Shown here in pieces: positions 14,698 through 21,989 of a DNA stretch of 25,399 nt. The notes beneath the pieces were generated by a model, which saw only the letters and a program-made list of their open reading frames with translations, ran no database searches and was not told where the DNA came from. Source of the DNA: a virus. Each line of letters opens with the position of its first letter. Position 1 is the stretch's first letter. The stretch lies in the IMG/VR virus record IMGVR_UViG_3300040801_002993, positions 1-25,399 of that record. One strand, 5' to 3'. A program made the translations under genes and the position numbers.

Positions 14698-14738
14698 GGA
14701 TAACAACTCTTTTCAGTAATTAATATATATAGTTATCC
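14698..14738 (-). promoter_or_regulatory. Conserved leader element of cassette 2 (second copy)
   Basis: On the minus strand GGATAAC and GTTATCC close a 7-bp stem round a 27-nt loop with CTATATATATTAAT at its start and TGAAAAGAGTT at its end. Most loop positions are the same as in 7742-7780, while two stem pairs are changed on both sides (A-T to T-A, T-A to C-G) and one A-T becomes G-T. The element ends 39 nt before the radical SAM start codon. The G-T pair would be a wobble only if the minus strand is the RNA. The rest of 14660-14817 holds just the plus-strand promoter motif. Confidence 0.6.
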
Positions 14739-14770
14739 TGTTAAAAAAATGACGATATGCCACAATTTTT

Positions 14771-14785
14771 AGAACAAAATATAAA
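14771..14785 (+). promoter_or_regulatory. Candidate phage promoter, AGAACA-N3-TATAAA
   Basis: AGAACA (14771-14776), AAA, TATAAA (14780-14785), preceded by TTTTT. It is the same 15 bases as at 8791-8805. It lies 33 nt before the start of the HAD-like gene and restarts plus-strand transcription after cassette 2. A second AT box (TTATACAT, 14791-14798) follows. Confidence 0.55.
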
Positions 14786-14817
14786 TCTGGTTATACATCT
14801 ATCGTGGAATAATATTT

Positions 14818-15360
14818 ATGCCATTAAATCAATATTTGAATAAAATACAAGATCAAGATGTTGACGAAGAAGTTTCGTCAGCAGCAGGTATAGGCTTCGC
14901 GGTAGATTCATTCCCATCTATTCCTAAAAAAAAGAAAAAAAGACAGGTTATAAAAGATCCATATCCAAATGAAAGTAGAGTATTTATCGAAATGAAATTA
15001 AGAGCAATGATAGATTTAGATGGAACAATTCACAAATATTCAAAAGGTTACGGAGACGGAACTCTTTATGATGAACCTTATTCAGGAGCAAAAGCTGTTA
15101 TTGATTGGTTAAAAAATAAAGGTTACGAAATAGTTATTTTTACCACTAGAGCATCTGAAGAAAATGCTTTAGAGAATGGCCAAGATGTTAGTAAAGAAAT
15201 AGAAAAAGTGGAAAATTGGTTATCAAATAATGGTATATATTATGACCGTGTAACAGCAGAGAAAATACACGCCGATTTTTATATTGATGATAGAGCTGTT
15301 CAAATTAAAAACGGTAATTGGAAGGAAGTAATGAAGTCTATAAAACAGAGGATGGATTAA
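14818..15360 (+). CDS. HAD-superfamily phosphatase-like protein with N-terminal extension
   Basis: 180 aa, weak GTGGA site upstream. Residues 1-58 are an extension rich in Ser, Asp, Pro and a Lys run (PKKKKKR) that is not part of the enzyme fold. The HAD motifs then follow: D66-L-D68-G-T (AMIDLDGT), T109-T-R111 (IFTTRAS) and D157-D158 (FYIDDRAV). The nucleophile Asp, motif II Thr and the terminal acidic pair are all present, and a helix with K149 could supply motif III. HADs of this small type act on nucleotides or phosphopolynucleotides. It sits directly upstream of the tail tube gene, so it will be made late; the extension may be a packaging or interaction tail (inference). Confidence 0.75.
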   Translation: MPLNQYLNKIQDQDVDEEVSSAAGIGFAVDSFPSIPKKKKKRQVIKDPYPNESRVFIEMKLRAMIDLDGTIHKYSKGYGDGTLYDEPYSGAKAVIDWLKNKGYEIVIFTTRASEENALENGQDVSKEIEKVENWLSNNGIYYDRVTAEKIHADFYIDDRAVQIKNGNWKEVMKSIKQRMD

Positions 15361-15382
15361 TCCTTTTGGAGGAAAATAAAAA

Positions 15383-16105
15383 ATGGCAATTAAAAATTCA
15401 TTTGCCGAAGTGGCAAACAATCGACTAACTCGTAACTTCGGTGGTACAGTAGCAGGTGTTGCCGATCCTTATGTTACTGGTTATCATTTTATTTATTTTG
15501 GAAAGTTGCCATCAGGTTTGCCTGATTATACTCAATTACCTGATAACTCAACTATCCAAAACATTTTAGCCGGTGCATGTCTTTCAGTAACACCACCAGG
15601 TGGAACATTGAACAAAATTGAATTCACAGGATTGGGCGGTATCAAATTCGCTGTTCCTGGTAACATTGATTACGGTAATTCAGTGTCTGTAAAATTTCTT
15701 GAATTCAACGGAACTCCTATTTTGAATATTATGCATGGTTGGATTAAGATGATGAGAGATTACAGAACAGGAACATCAAATCTTATTGATGGTGAACAGG
15801 GGTCAGGTTATACAAAGAAAACATATGCATCAGTTATGTATTACTGGACTACAGCTCCTGATGCTCTAACTGTTGAATACTATGCTTGTTATGATGGTGT
15901 GTTCCCAACAAAGGACCCACAAGATTTATTTACAAGCGATGTTGAAACTGTTGGAAGGTTAGATTCTGAAATTGAATTCAATGTTGATTATATTTGGCAC
16001 GAAGATTGGGTTAAATCAAAATGTCAGACATTGGCTTCACAGGTGTATGGCTTGAAAGAAAGCTTGATTTACAACTATGGAAATATTACCGATCAGGCTA
16101 CTTAA
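15383..16105 (+). CDS. Tail tube protein (T4 gp19-like)
   Basis: 240 aa, GGAGG upstream. The opening MAIKNSFAEVANNRLTRNF and the tube core are both visible: GNIDYGNSVSVKFLEF, TPILNIMHGWIKMMRDYR, YYWTTAPDALTVEYYACYDGV and DVETVGRLDSEIEFNVDYIW. These match the long tube proteins of large myoviruses; T4 gp19 is shorter (163 aa). The protein stacks as hexamer rings to form the inner tube inside the sheath. Unlike T4, sheath and tube are not adjacent here: minus-strand cassette 2 and the HAD gene lie between, as if inserted between an ancestral gp18-gp19 pair. That reading is inference. Confidence 0.9.
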   Translation: MAIKNSFAEVANNRLTRNFGGTVAGVADPYVTGYHFIYFGKLPSGLPDYTQLPDNSTIQNILAGACLSVTPPGGTLNKIEFTGLGGIKFAVPGNIDYGNSVSVKFLEFNGTPILNIMHGWIKMMRDYRTGTSNLIDGEQGSGYTKKTYASVMYYWTTAPDALTVEYYACYDGVFPTKDPQDLFTSDVETVGRLDSEIEFNVDYIWHEDWVKSKCQTLASQVYGLKESLIYNYGNITDQAT

Positions 16106-16125
16106 TAAAAAGGAGTTAATTTAAA

Positions 16126-17352
16126 ATGTATAAATCAAATATTAGCGAATCGCTTCAATTTCTTGTTTTTTGTCGTGAAGCGTTAGCACAAATTATCGAT
16201 GCATCATCAATGGCATCTTCTGATAAAACAAATACCAAAAACTTTTTATATAATGAAGCAACAGATTATCAAATTATGTCATTGGTCGTTAGAGGAACTC
16301 TACCAGAAGAAAAAAGTAATATCCTTGATGAAGTTACTTTGTTTGATGAGTTAAAAGAACAAGTCATTAGTAACATTGATGTTCTTTCTGAACTTACAGA
16401 TCTGGACTCTATTGGTAACTTTTTACTGGAAGTTGATACTGTTTATCCTTCTGCTGGTTCTGCAAGACCCGTTCTTGAGTTTTTAAGCGAGAATGGAATG
16501 CCTGTAAAAGAGGAATTGACTCCAACAGATATTGCAAAATTTGCAAGAAAATGGGGTAGAAAAATTCAAGACATTCCAAACCCAGAAGAAGTCGCAAGAC
16601 GAGCTCTTACAGCTGCTGCAAAAAAATATGATGATGCTGAACAAGCTGTAAAAGCCGCTGCTAGAGGCGTCGCTCAAAGAGCAAAAATTGGCGTTGGTCA
16701 ATTTATGAAAGATTCTGACCCATCATTAGATAGATTGAGAGCACAAAAAGGAAATCTTGGTTCTGGTGGGCAGGATATGTCTCCAATGCAAAAAGCATCA
16801 TTAGCCCAAACAATTAGAAAGGGCGATCCACAATTTGCAAGAATGCAAGCTCAAAAAGGTGGAATGGGTGCAGGCATTAAAGATCTTAGTCAATCACAAA
16901 AAGATCAATTAAGCAAGCAAACATATGGAACAGTTGGCCACTATTCCAGAAAAGCAAAAGAAAGTTGGGATAGTTTGATGGCTGCCTTTAAAGCAAAACA
17001 CCCTAATGCAGCACAAGCAATGGCAGACTTCTCTAAGAAAGCAGAAGAATTTGCAAAGAGCGGTGAAGGTAAAGCTATTGCGGCAGTAGCGTTAATTGCT
17101 TTAATTAGTTATCTTTCTTACAAAGTATATAAAGCAAAATTTAGCCAAGCAGCTAAAGCATGTTCAGGCAAGAAAGGCCCTGAGAAAAAACAATGTATGT
17201 CACAATTTAAGAAACAAGCTCTTATGGCCCAAGCTCAAGATATGCAAAAAGCATCATCTGCATGTGCTAAAACAAAAGATCCTGCAAAATGTAAAGCAGG
17301 TATTCAAGCTAAAATTAGAAAACTTCAAATGAAAGCATCTAAAATTAGATAA
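16126..17352 (+). CDS. Membrane-anchored cysteine-hairpin protein, long paralogue 4
   Basis: 408 aa, AGGAG upstream. The first about 80 residues are a distant copy of the N-terminal domain of the genes at 348-2105 (NFLYNEATDYQIMSLVVRGTL, then an acidic LDE segment). A helical middle follows. Two tandem repeats of about 35 residues lie at about 198-232 and 234-268 (DPSLDRLRAQKG / DPQFARMQAQKG). One transmembrane helix is at about 315-333 (GKAIAAVALIALISYLSYK). Then come C346-x10-C357 and C380-x8-C389 in a basic, helical tail. The CAKTKDPAKC turn is close to CKKSKDPKGC of paralogue 3. Placed between tube and baseplate genes, it is probably a tail or ejection-related protein (inference). Confidence 0.85.
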   Translation: MYKSNISESLQFLVFCREALAQIIDASSMASSDKTNTKNFLYNEATDYQIMSLVVRGTLPEEKSNILDEVTLFDELKEQVISNIDVLSELTDLDSIGNFLLEVDTVYPSAGSARPVLEFLSENGMPVKEELTPTDIAKFARKWGRKIQDIPNPEEVARRALTAAAKKYDDAEQAVKAAARGVAQRAKIGVGQFMKDSDPSLDRLRAQKGNLGSGGQDMSPMQKASLAQTIRKGDPQFARMQAQKGGMGAGIKDLSQSQKDQLSKQTYGTVGHYSRKAKESWDSLMAAFKAKHPNAAQAMADFSKKAEEFAKSGEGKAIAAVALIALISYLSYKVYKAKFSQAAKACSGKKGPEKKQCMSQFKKQALMAQAQDMQKASSACAKTKDPAKCKAGIQAKIRKLQMKASKIR

Positions 17353-17379
17353 AACGCGAACTGAAAGGAGATAGATTCG

Positions 17380-18162
17380 ATGTTTAAAGGTTTTAATGTA
17401 AAATACCCGGAATACGAAGTTGTAACACCTCAAACAAGATATTCGTACAATCTTAGATCGTTGAATGTTCAAGAAGAAGAAAGGTTGAAGGGAAGTATGA
17501 TGACCCCTTCACAAATTAATGATCATCTTAACAGATGTCTTTTTGATGCAATTACGAAAAAACCTGATGAAATTAAAACGTTCGATTTATTTTTAAAGAA
17601 TACAACACTGAAGGACCGTGATGCACTTCTGTACGGTCTATATCATATTACATATGAAGAAATTAGAAATTATGATGTTACATGTACATCTTGTAGAAAA
17701 CAATACCCCGTTACAGTTCAAGCTTCTTCAACGTTCAATATGAACTCTTATCCAGAAGACAATATCCTGTCAAAAGAAACCCAAATTGAATTACCAGCTA
17801 CAGAAGGGGTTTATGTATTTATAAAACAGCCCACATTGTTTGATGAAATGATGGCTTTAAAATCTGTTTCGCCAAACAGGAAAAATATTGATGTTTTGAC
17901 AGAGACATTAATTATTAGTAAATTTCAACAGAATCCGGAGACGGGAGACACAATAGTTTACTCTGATAGAGAAGATATTATTGATGCTTATTTAACACTT
18001 CCGGCAAAAGACAAAAGAGAAATTTACAAAAAATACCGCCAGGACTTTGGTCAATATGGTATCTCTTTGAATATGCTTAGTGCTTGTATTCATTGTGGAA
18101 ACCAGGATGAAATTACAATTGACCTAGTAGAAAACTTTTTTCGCATGGTGCACTCGATTTGA
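17380..18162 (+). CDS. T4 gp26-like baseplate hub / tail assembly protein with zinc cysteines
   Basis: 260 aa, AAGGAG upstream. The pattern fits the T4 baseplate (gp26) family as I know it: an N-terminal 'YNLRSLNVQEEERLKGS' segment and C-x2-C (VTCTSCRKQYPV) in the middle. The end has a second C-x2-C (ACIHCGNQDEITIDLVENFFR), so one zinc site could join the two pairs. T4 gp26 is 208 aa. The stop at 18160-18162 comes 18 nt after a U6C run (18136-18142), and an open +1 frame runs on to 18349. I therefore expect a shorter product and a frameshifted longer product. The next gene in order is gp25-like, as in T4, where gene 25 precedes gene 26. Confidence 0.75.
   Translation: MFKGFNVKYPEYEVVTPQTRYSYNLRSLNVQEEERLKGSMMTPSQINDHLNRCLFDAITKKPDEIKTFDLFLKNTTLKDRDALLYGLYHITYEEIRNYDVTCTSCRKQYPVTVQASSTFNMNSYPEDNILSKETQIELPATEGVYVFIKQPTLFDEMMALKSVSPNRKNIDVLTETLIISKFQQNPETGDTIVYSDREDIIDAYLTLPAKDKREIYKKYRQDFGQYGISLNMLSACIHCGNQDEITIDLVENFFRMVHSI
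18136..18142 (+). other. Candidate programmed frameshift site (TTTTTTC)
   Basis: Frame 0 reads AAC TTT TTT CGC. Moving +1 puts tRNA-Phe on TTC, its best codon, and continues GCA TGG TGC; moving -2 back on the T run enters the same frame. The frame-0 stop is at 18160-18162 and the new frame stays open to 18349. Confidence 0.5.
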
Positions 18163-18349
18163 TTCGATAAATAAATATCGTGACTCTTTAGAAAAAAACA
18201 TTTTTTCGTGTATGGAAATGAGCAAACAGTCTTATAATGAAACAGTTCTGATGCCTGTTAATAGGTTTTATAACTATCTAAAATGGAAAACAGAACTTGA
18301 AGAAGAAAAACGAAAAATGATTACTGAAGAGATCTCGAAAAAGAGATAA
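18143..18349 (+). CDS. Frameshift extension of the gp26-like gene (68 codons)
   Basis: The frame open from 18131 continues through AWCTRFDSINKYRDSLEKNI and the conserved-looking ETVLMPVNRFYNYLKWKTEL, ending in a charged helix (EEEKRKMITEEISKKR). The first ATG codons, 18212 and 18218, have no ribosome site, so independent translation is unlikely. Fused after the Phe at 254 it would give about 322 aa. A rare longer product made by frameshift is the known plan of tail assembly chaperones in P2, Mu and lambda, but I have not seen it described for this gene family. Alternatives: an independent 45-aa protein, or a non-functional frame. It fills the 222-nt gap before the gp25-like gene. Confidence 0.5.
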   Translation, partial: AWCTRFDSINKYRDSLEKNIFSCMEMSKQSYNETVLMPVNRFYNYLKWKTELEEEKRKMITEEISKKR

Positions 18350-18384
18350 TCAAATACGGGTGCCTTTTCTGACATGGAGTGATT

Positions 18385-18837
18385 ATGGCCAATTTATTAA
18401 AAAGATTCAGTAAAGAAGTTATTGGATCCAACGGTAAAATTTATGATTATACGGCCAAAATAACAGCATCAGGAGATTTCAAAAGATTAGAAAATTTAAA
18501 TGTTATTATTTCATCTTGGAATAATATTCTTTTGACAAGAAAGAGAACCTACTTACATGATCCTGAGTATGGCAGTGATTTATATTTATTATTATATGAA
18601 CCAGCAGATGATACAACTGTAGAAAGATTAAAGAATGAAGTACAAGATTCTTTAATGACTTATGATAGTCGTGCAACAATTGATAACATTGAAGTATTAT
18701 TAAATCCAAATAAAAAAGGATTTCAATTAAATATCGATGTTACATATGAAGGAGCAACTGGTGTGTTATCTGTTTCTTTTGATGATAGCACAGTTCTTGC
18801 TCAACAAGGTGGTGGAGGGGGAGCGCCAATACCGTGA
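18385..18837 (+). CDS. Baseplate wedge protein, gp25-like (GPW/gp25 family)
   Basis: 150 aa from the ATG at 18385, with GGAG six bases upstream; a GTG at 18379 is less likely. The family core is visible: 'NVIISSWNNILLTRKRTYLHDPEYGSDLYLLLYEP' with the invariant acidic and aromatic residues, then 'IDNIEVLLNP' and a C-terminal beta strand pair. gp25 (132 aa in T4) forms the lysozyme-like wedge core at the sheath-baseplate junction. The C-terminus adds a Gly-rich tail ending GGGGGAPIP. The stop overlaps the next start as GTGA, so translation is coupled to the next gene. Confidence 0.9.
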   Translation: MANLLKRFSKEVIGSNGKIYDYTAKITASGDFKRLENLNVIISSWNNILLTRKRTYLHDPEYGSDLYLLLYEPADDTTVERLKNEVQDSLMTYDSRATIDNIEVLLNPNKKGFQLNIDVTYEGATGVLSVSFDDSTVLAQQGGGGGAPIP

Positions 18838-19508
18838 GCACACAAAAATATATGCGGATATACGAGTATATCCATGAATATCAAAAGTTAGTTTATGATT
18901 TTTATAGTAAAGATGTAGTTGCTTTTCTTACGACATATTATAGAATTGATACAAGCGAAACAGTTTGGGACGATGAAAATTTGATGGGCGGGTCTTATGA
19001 TCGTGTTGGGCAATATTCAGGAATGAGATATCACAAGATATTATTATTACCTGTTTATTATTCAGAAGAAATGACAACAACATTTGATGCTCAAGATATT
19101 GGTTATATTAAGGATGGCGACACTCAATTTGTTATCCCGAGTTCATACGGTTTTATTCCTTTACCTGGAGATAAAATAAAATTAGAGCAAGCATATTTAA
19201 GACCAAATAATGATACATATCCAATTTATTATGTTGCGGGTGTTGAGAAATCAACAAATACAGATAGAGTATTTTATCGTTTAAAAGTTAGAGTTGAACA
19301 AAGTATTACACAAACACAATTAGACGAACAAGTATCAGATCCAATTTATACATTTTTTGACTATGATAAAAAAATTCATACAATCGAACATGCTCAGTTT
19401 ATGACAGAATTACTCAAAAAAAATGAAGAATTGAAAGATTGTATTAAAGCAAATCTATATGACAACAGAAGTGGTTATTATTTTGATCATGGCGTAGGCC
19501 CATGTTAA
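18834..19508 (+). CDS. Baseplate wedge-region protein, gp53 candidate
   Basis: 224 aa, GTG start in a GTGA overlap with the gp25-like gene. The N-terminus has YEYIHEYQKLVYDFYSKDVVAFLTTYY, followed by a Trp/Tyr-rich mixed domain with LLPVYYSEEMTT and FVIPSSYGFIPLPGDKIKL; the C-terminal third is helical and charged. It has no membrane segment. By place between gp25- and gp6-like genes and by size (T4 gp53 is 196 aa), a wedge protein such as gp53 is the best guess. I do not recognise the sequence strongly enough to name it. Confidence 0.65.
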   Translation: MSTQKYMRIYEYIHEYQKLVYDFYSKDVVAFLTTYYRIDTSETVWDDENLMGGSYDRVGQYSGMRYHKILLLPVYYSEEMTTTFDAQDIGYIKDGDTQFVIPSSYGFIPLPGDKIKLEQAYLRPNNDTYPIYYVAGVEKSTNTDRVFYRLKVRVEQSITQTQLDEQVSDPIYTFFDYDKKIHTIEHAQFMTELLKKNEELKDCIKANLYDNRSGYYFDHGVGPC

Positions 19509-19518
19509 GGGAGTAAAA

Positions 19519-21987
19519 ATGGCAACTGACAATACCGTTTCAAGTCAGGTTTATAAATCGAAAGATAGAATAAGAAACGAAATCATTACATATTTACAAC
19601 AGTATTTAGAACTTGAAAATGTTGATCTTACGAAATCATCATTCCTATCATTCATTGTTGATATTCTTTCAGTATTGACAAGCAATTTGATGTTCTATCA
19701 AATTTCATCATATCGTGAATTCTTTTTAACAAAAGCACAGTTGCCAGAATCAATTTATAATCTTGCGGCATTTCTTGGATATAACCCACAAGAAGCAACT
19801 CCAGCAGAAGTAAATGTGTTGTTTACAATTCCTTTTGGATTTTCAGATGCATTAACACAATTCTCTTTGGCAGAAGGATTTAAATTGGAGGCTGAAGGCG
19901 GAATTCCGTTTGTCACAACGTATTCTACTACTATAACAGTAACAAATAATTCACAAGTCTCTGTTATTATTAGAGAAGGAAATAGAACATACAACCTTCC
20001 TGTTACTGTTGATGCAGATCAATTTTATTTTGTTTTGCCAATGACTCAAATAACAACAAATTCACAAGAATTTCAAATTTCTGAAGATTTACAACAATAT
20101 CAATTTGTTACTGTTGAGGCGCCTTTTAGCGGACAAATATCATCACAAACTGTTAGCGTTCAACCTCCAGATTCAAATTCTTCTGTAACATATACGGAAT
20201 ATCCAAGTTTATTCTTGATGGATAACACAACAAAAGGTTATGTTGCCAGAAGAACAGACGAAGGATTAACATTACAATTTGGAAACGGATTAATTGGTTA
20301 TCAACCAGAAGCAGGATCAACTGTATTTGTTGATCTGTTATTGACTCAAGGTGTAGATGGAAATGTTATTGCAGGATCCATTCATGCAGGAGATAGAATT
20401 TACAATACAAATTTATCTGGTATCACAGAAATTGTTCAATATTCAGTAACAAATACAGCCCCAGCTTTTAATGGACAAGATGAGGAATCAATTGAGCAAG
20501 TTCGTAGTAATGCAATTGCAAATATTAGTGCTCTTGAAAGATTAGTTACAGATAATGATTTTGTTCATGCGAATCAAATTATTGATGATTCGCCTATTGG
20601 TCAAAATTCATTACCTGTGTTGAAACGATCTGATCTGAAAATTAATGAAATTGCTTTATTTTCAACGCTTTATTTTGGAAATGATTTGGTCCCAACAAGA
20701 GATTTGTATCATGAATTTTCATCTGTATCTGTTCCGAGGGAAACAATATTAACATTCAACAATCGTCAATATTATACTATTTATGATATGAATATAGATG
20801 TTTTAAATTCTTCAGCATCATATACATATATTATGTATGAAATAGAAAACATTCCAACGCTTGTTACAAGTTATGGATCTGATTATGATTTATATGCAGA
20901 TCAATTGGTTATTACAAGAAACGGAACACAAGCTACATATAGATTGAATTATCAGACAACTGAATCAGATGTATTATTAACATCATGTCAAATGGAAATT
21001 TCTGAAACTGGTGCAACATATAATATGGTAAATGATGGGTCTTCATTTGTTTATGTTTTTGCTAATAATCAGGTTATTCCAAAGGGTGAACTTACATACT
21101 TCTTTACTATAACACATTCAACTTTAGGAAGTATTGGTCAATATACATCACAGTTTATTTTTAGACTATCACTTGATGACTTTACAACTTCTAATGCTTT
21201 TGTAAACGATGCAACATCATTTATTGTTTATGATATTCCTGCGATTGAAAAGAGTTACTATGATAGTATTAACAAACGAGATTTTGAAAATCAAGTTTTA
21301 CAACAAATGTTAACAACTATGACATTTAAAGATTATAGAATGTTAACTGACTTTGTTAATTTTAAGTTTGCAAATACAGTTGGACAAATGAATAATATGC
21401 AGTTGAATGATATTGATCTTCCCGCGGTTATAGATATTCGTTCGAACCCACCTACGTTAGACACAACCGCTGTTGGGAATAGATATATTGTTTTGAATGG
21501 TGTAGGGGATTGGCTTGGTCGTGACAACGCTATAGCAACAGGCAGTGTTGACGGAACTTCATATACATGGGTTTATACAGAACCAAAAACTGATCAAATG
21601 GTATATGTTCAAAATAAAGGATTGAAATATATTTATTGCTCTTCAGGATGGGTTGTGCCTGCATATCAAATACCATTACAAATTTCTTTGGATGTTTTTA
21701 TCGAAGATACATATACAGGAACATTGGGTGATTTAACCCAATCAATTCGTGAAACTTTAGTTGAATCATTTCAAGATAGGTTTGGTATTGGTGTTAATTT
21801 ATATAGGTCAGAAATTATTGATGTTGTTCAAGAAGTTGATGGAGTTGAACATTGTAGATTACTAACACCACAATCAAGTATTTTCTTTAACTTTGATATT
21901 GATAATTTTACACAAGAAGAATTATTGCGTTATGCTCCAGAATACATTTATTTCACAGAAGATGATATATCAATTAGGGTATTCTAA
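19519..21987 (+). CDS. Baseplate wedge protein, gp6-like (Baseplate_J type)
   Basis: 822 aa, GGGAG upstream. The N-terminus has the typical helical opening of T4 gp6: 'YLQQYLELENVDLTKSSFLSFIVDILSVLTSNLMFYQISSYREFFLTKAQLPES' and 'AAFLGYNP'. A central Baseplate_J section (TLQFGNGLIGYQPEAGSTVFVDLLLTQGVDGNVIAG, ITEIVQYSVTNTAPAFNGQDEESIEQVRSNA) follows. The last part has the beta-helix-like closing seen in gp6, with 'IRETLVESFQDRFGIGVNLYRSEIIDVVQEVDGVEHCRL'. T4 gp6 is 660 aa; the extra length lies in the middle to C-terminal half. gp6 dimers bind gp7 and gp53 and form the wedge ring. Confidence 0.9.
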   Translation: MATDNTVSSQVYKSKDRIRNEIITYLQQYLELENVDLTKSSFLSFIVDILSVLTSNLMFYQISSYREFFLTKAQLPESIYNLAAFLGYNPQEATPAEVNVLFTIPFGFSDALTQFSLAEGFKLEAEGGIPFVTTYSTTITVTNNSQVSVIIREGNRTYNLPVTVDADQFYFVLPMTQITTNSQEFQISEDLQQYQFVTVEAPFSGQISSQTVSVQPPDSNSSVTYTEYPSLFLMDNTTKGYVARRTDEGLTLQFGNGLIGYQPEAGSTVFVDLLLTQGVDGNVIAGSIHAGDRIYNTNLSGITEIVQYSVTNTAPAFNGQDEESIEQVRSNAIANISALERLVTDNDFVHANQIIDDSPIGQNSLPVLKRSDLKINEIALFSTLYFGNDLVPTRDLYHEFSSVSVPRETILTFNNRQYYTIYDMNIDVLNSSASYTYIMYEIENIPTLVTSYGSDYDLYADQLVITRNGTQATYRLNYQTTESDVLLTSCQMEISETGATYNMVNDGSSFVYVFANNQVIPKGELTYFFTITHSTLGSIGQYTSQFIFRLSLDDFTTSNAFVNDATSFIVYDIPAIEKSYYDSINKRDFENQVLQQMLTTMTFKDYRMLTDFVNFKFANTVGQMNNMQLNDIDLPAVIDIRSNPPTLDTTAVGNRYIVLNGVGDWLGRDNAIATGSVDGTSYTWVYTEPKTDQMVYVQNKGLKYIYCSSGWVVPAYQIPLQISLDVFIEDTYTGTLGDLTQSIRETLVESFQDRFGIGVNLYRSEIIDVVQEVDGVEHCRLLTPQSSIFFNFDIDNFTQEELLRYAPEYIYFTEDDISIRVF

Positions 21988-21989
21988 AT

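Noticed and set aside
16717-16929. A repeat array, considered as a CRISPR or other DNA repeat.
   Set aside because: The repeat is only at protein level (two about 35-residue units inside one gene) and the DNA copies differ. No CRISPR-type array is seen anywhere in the window.
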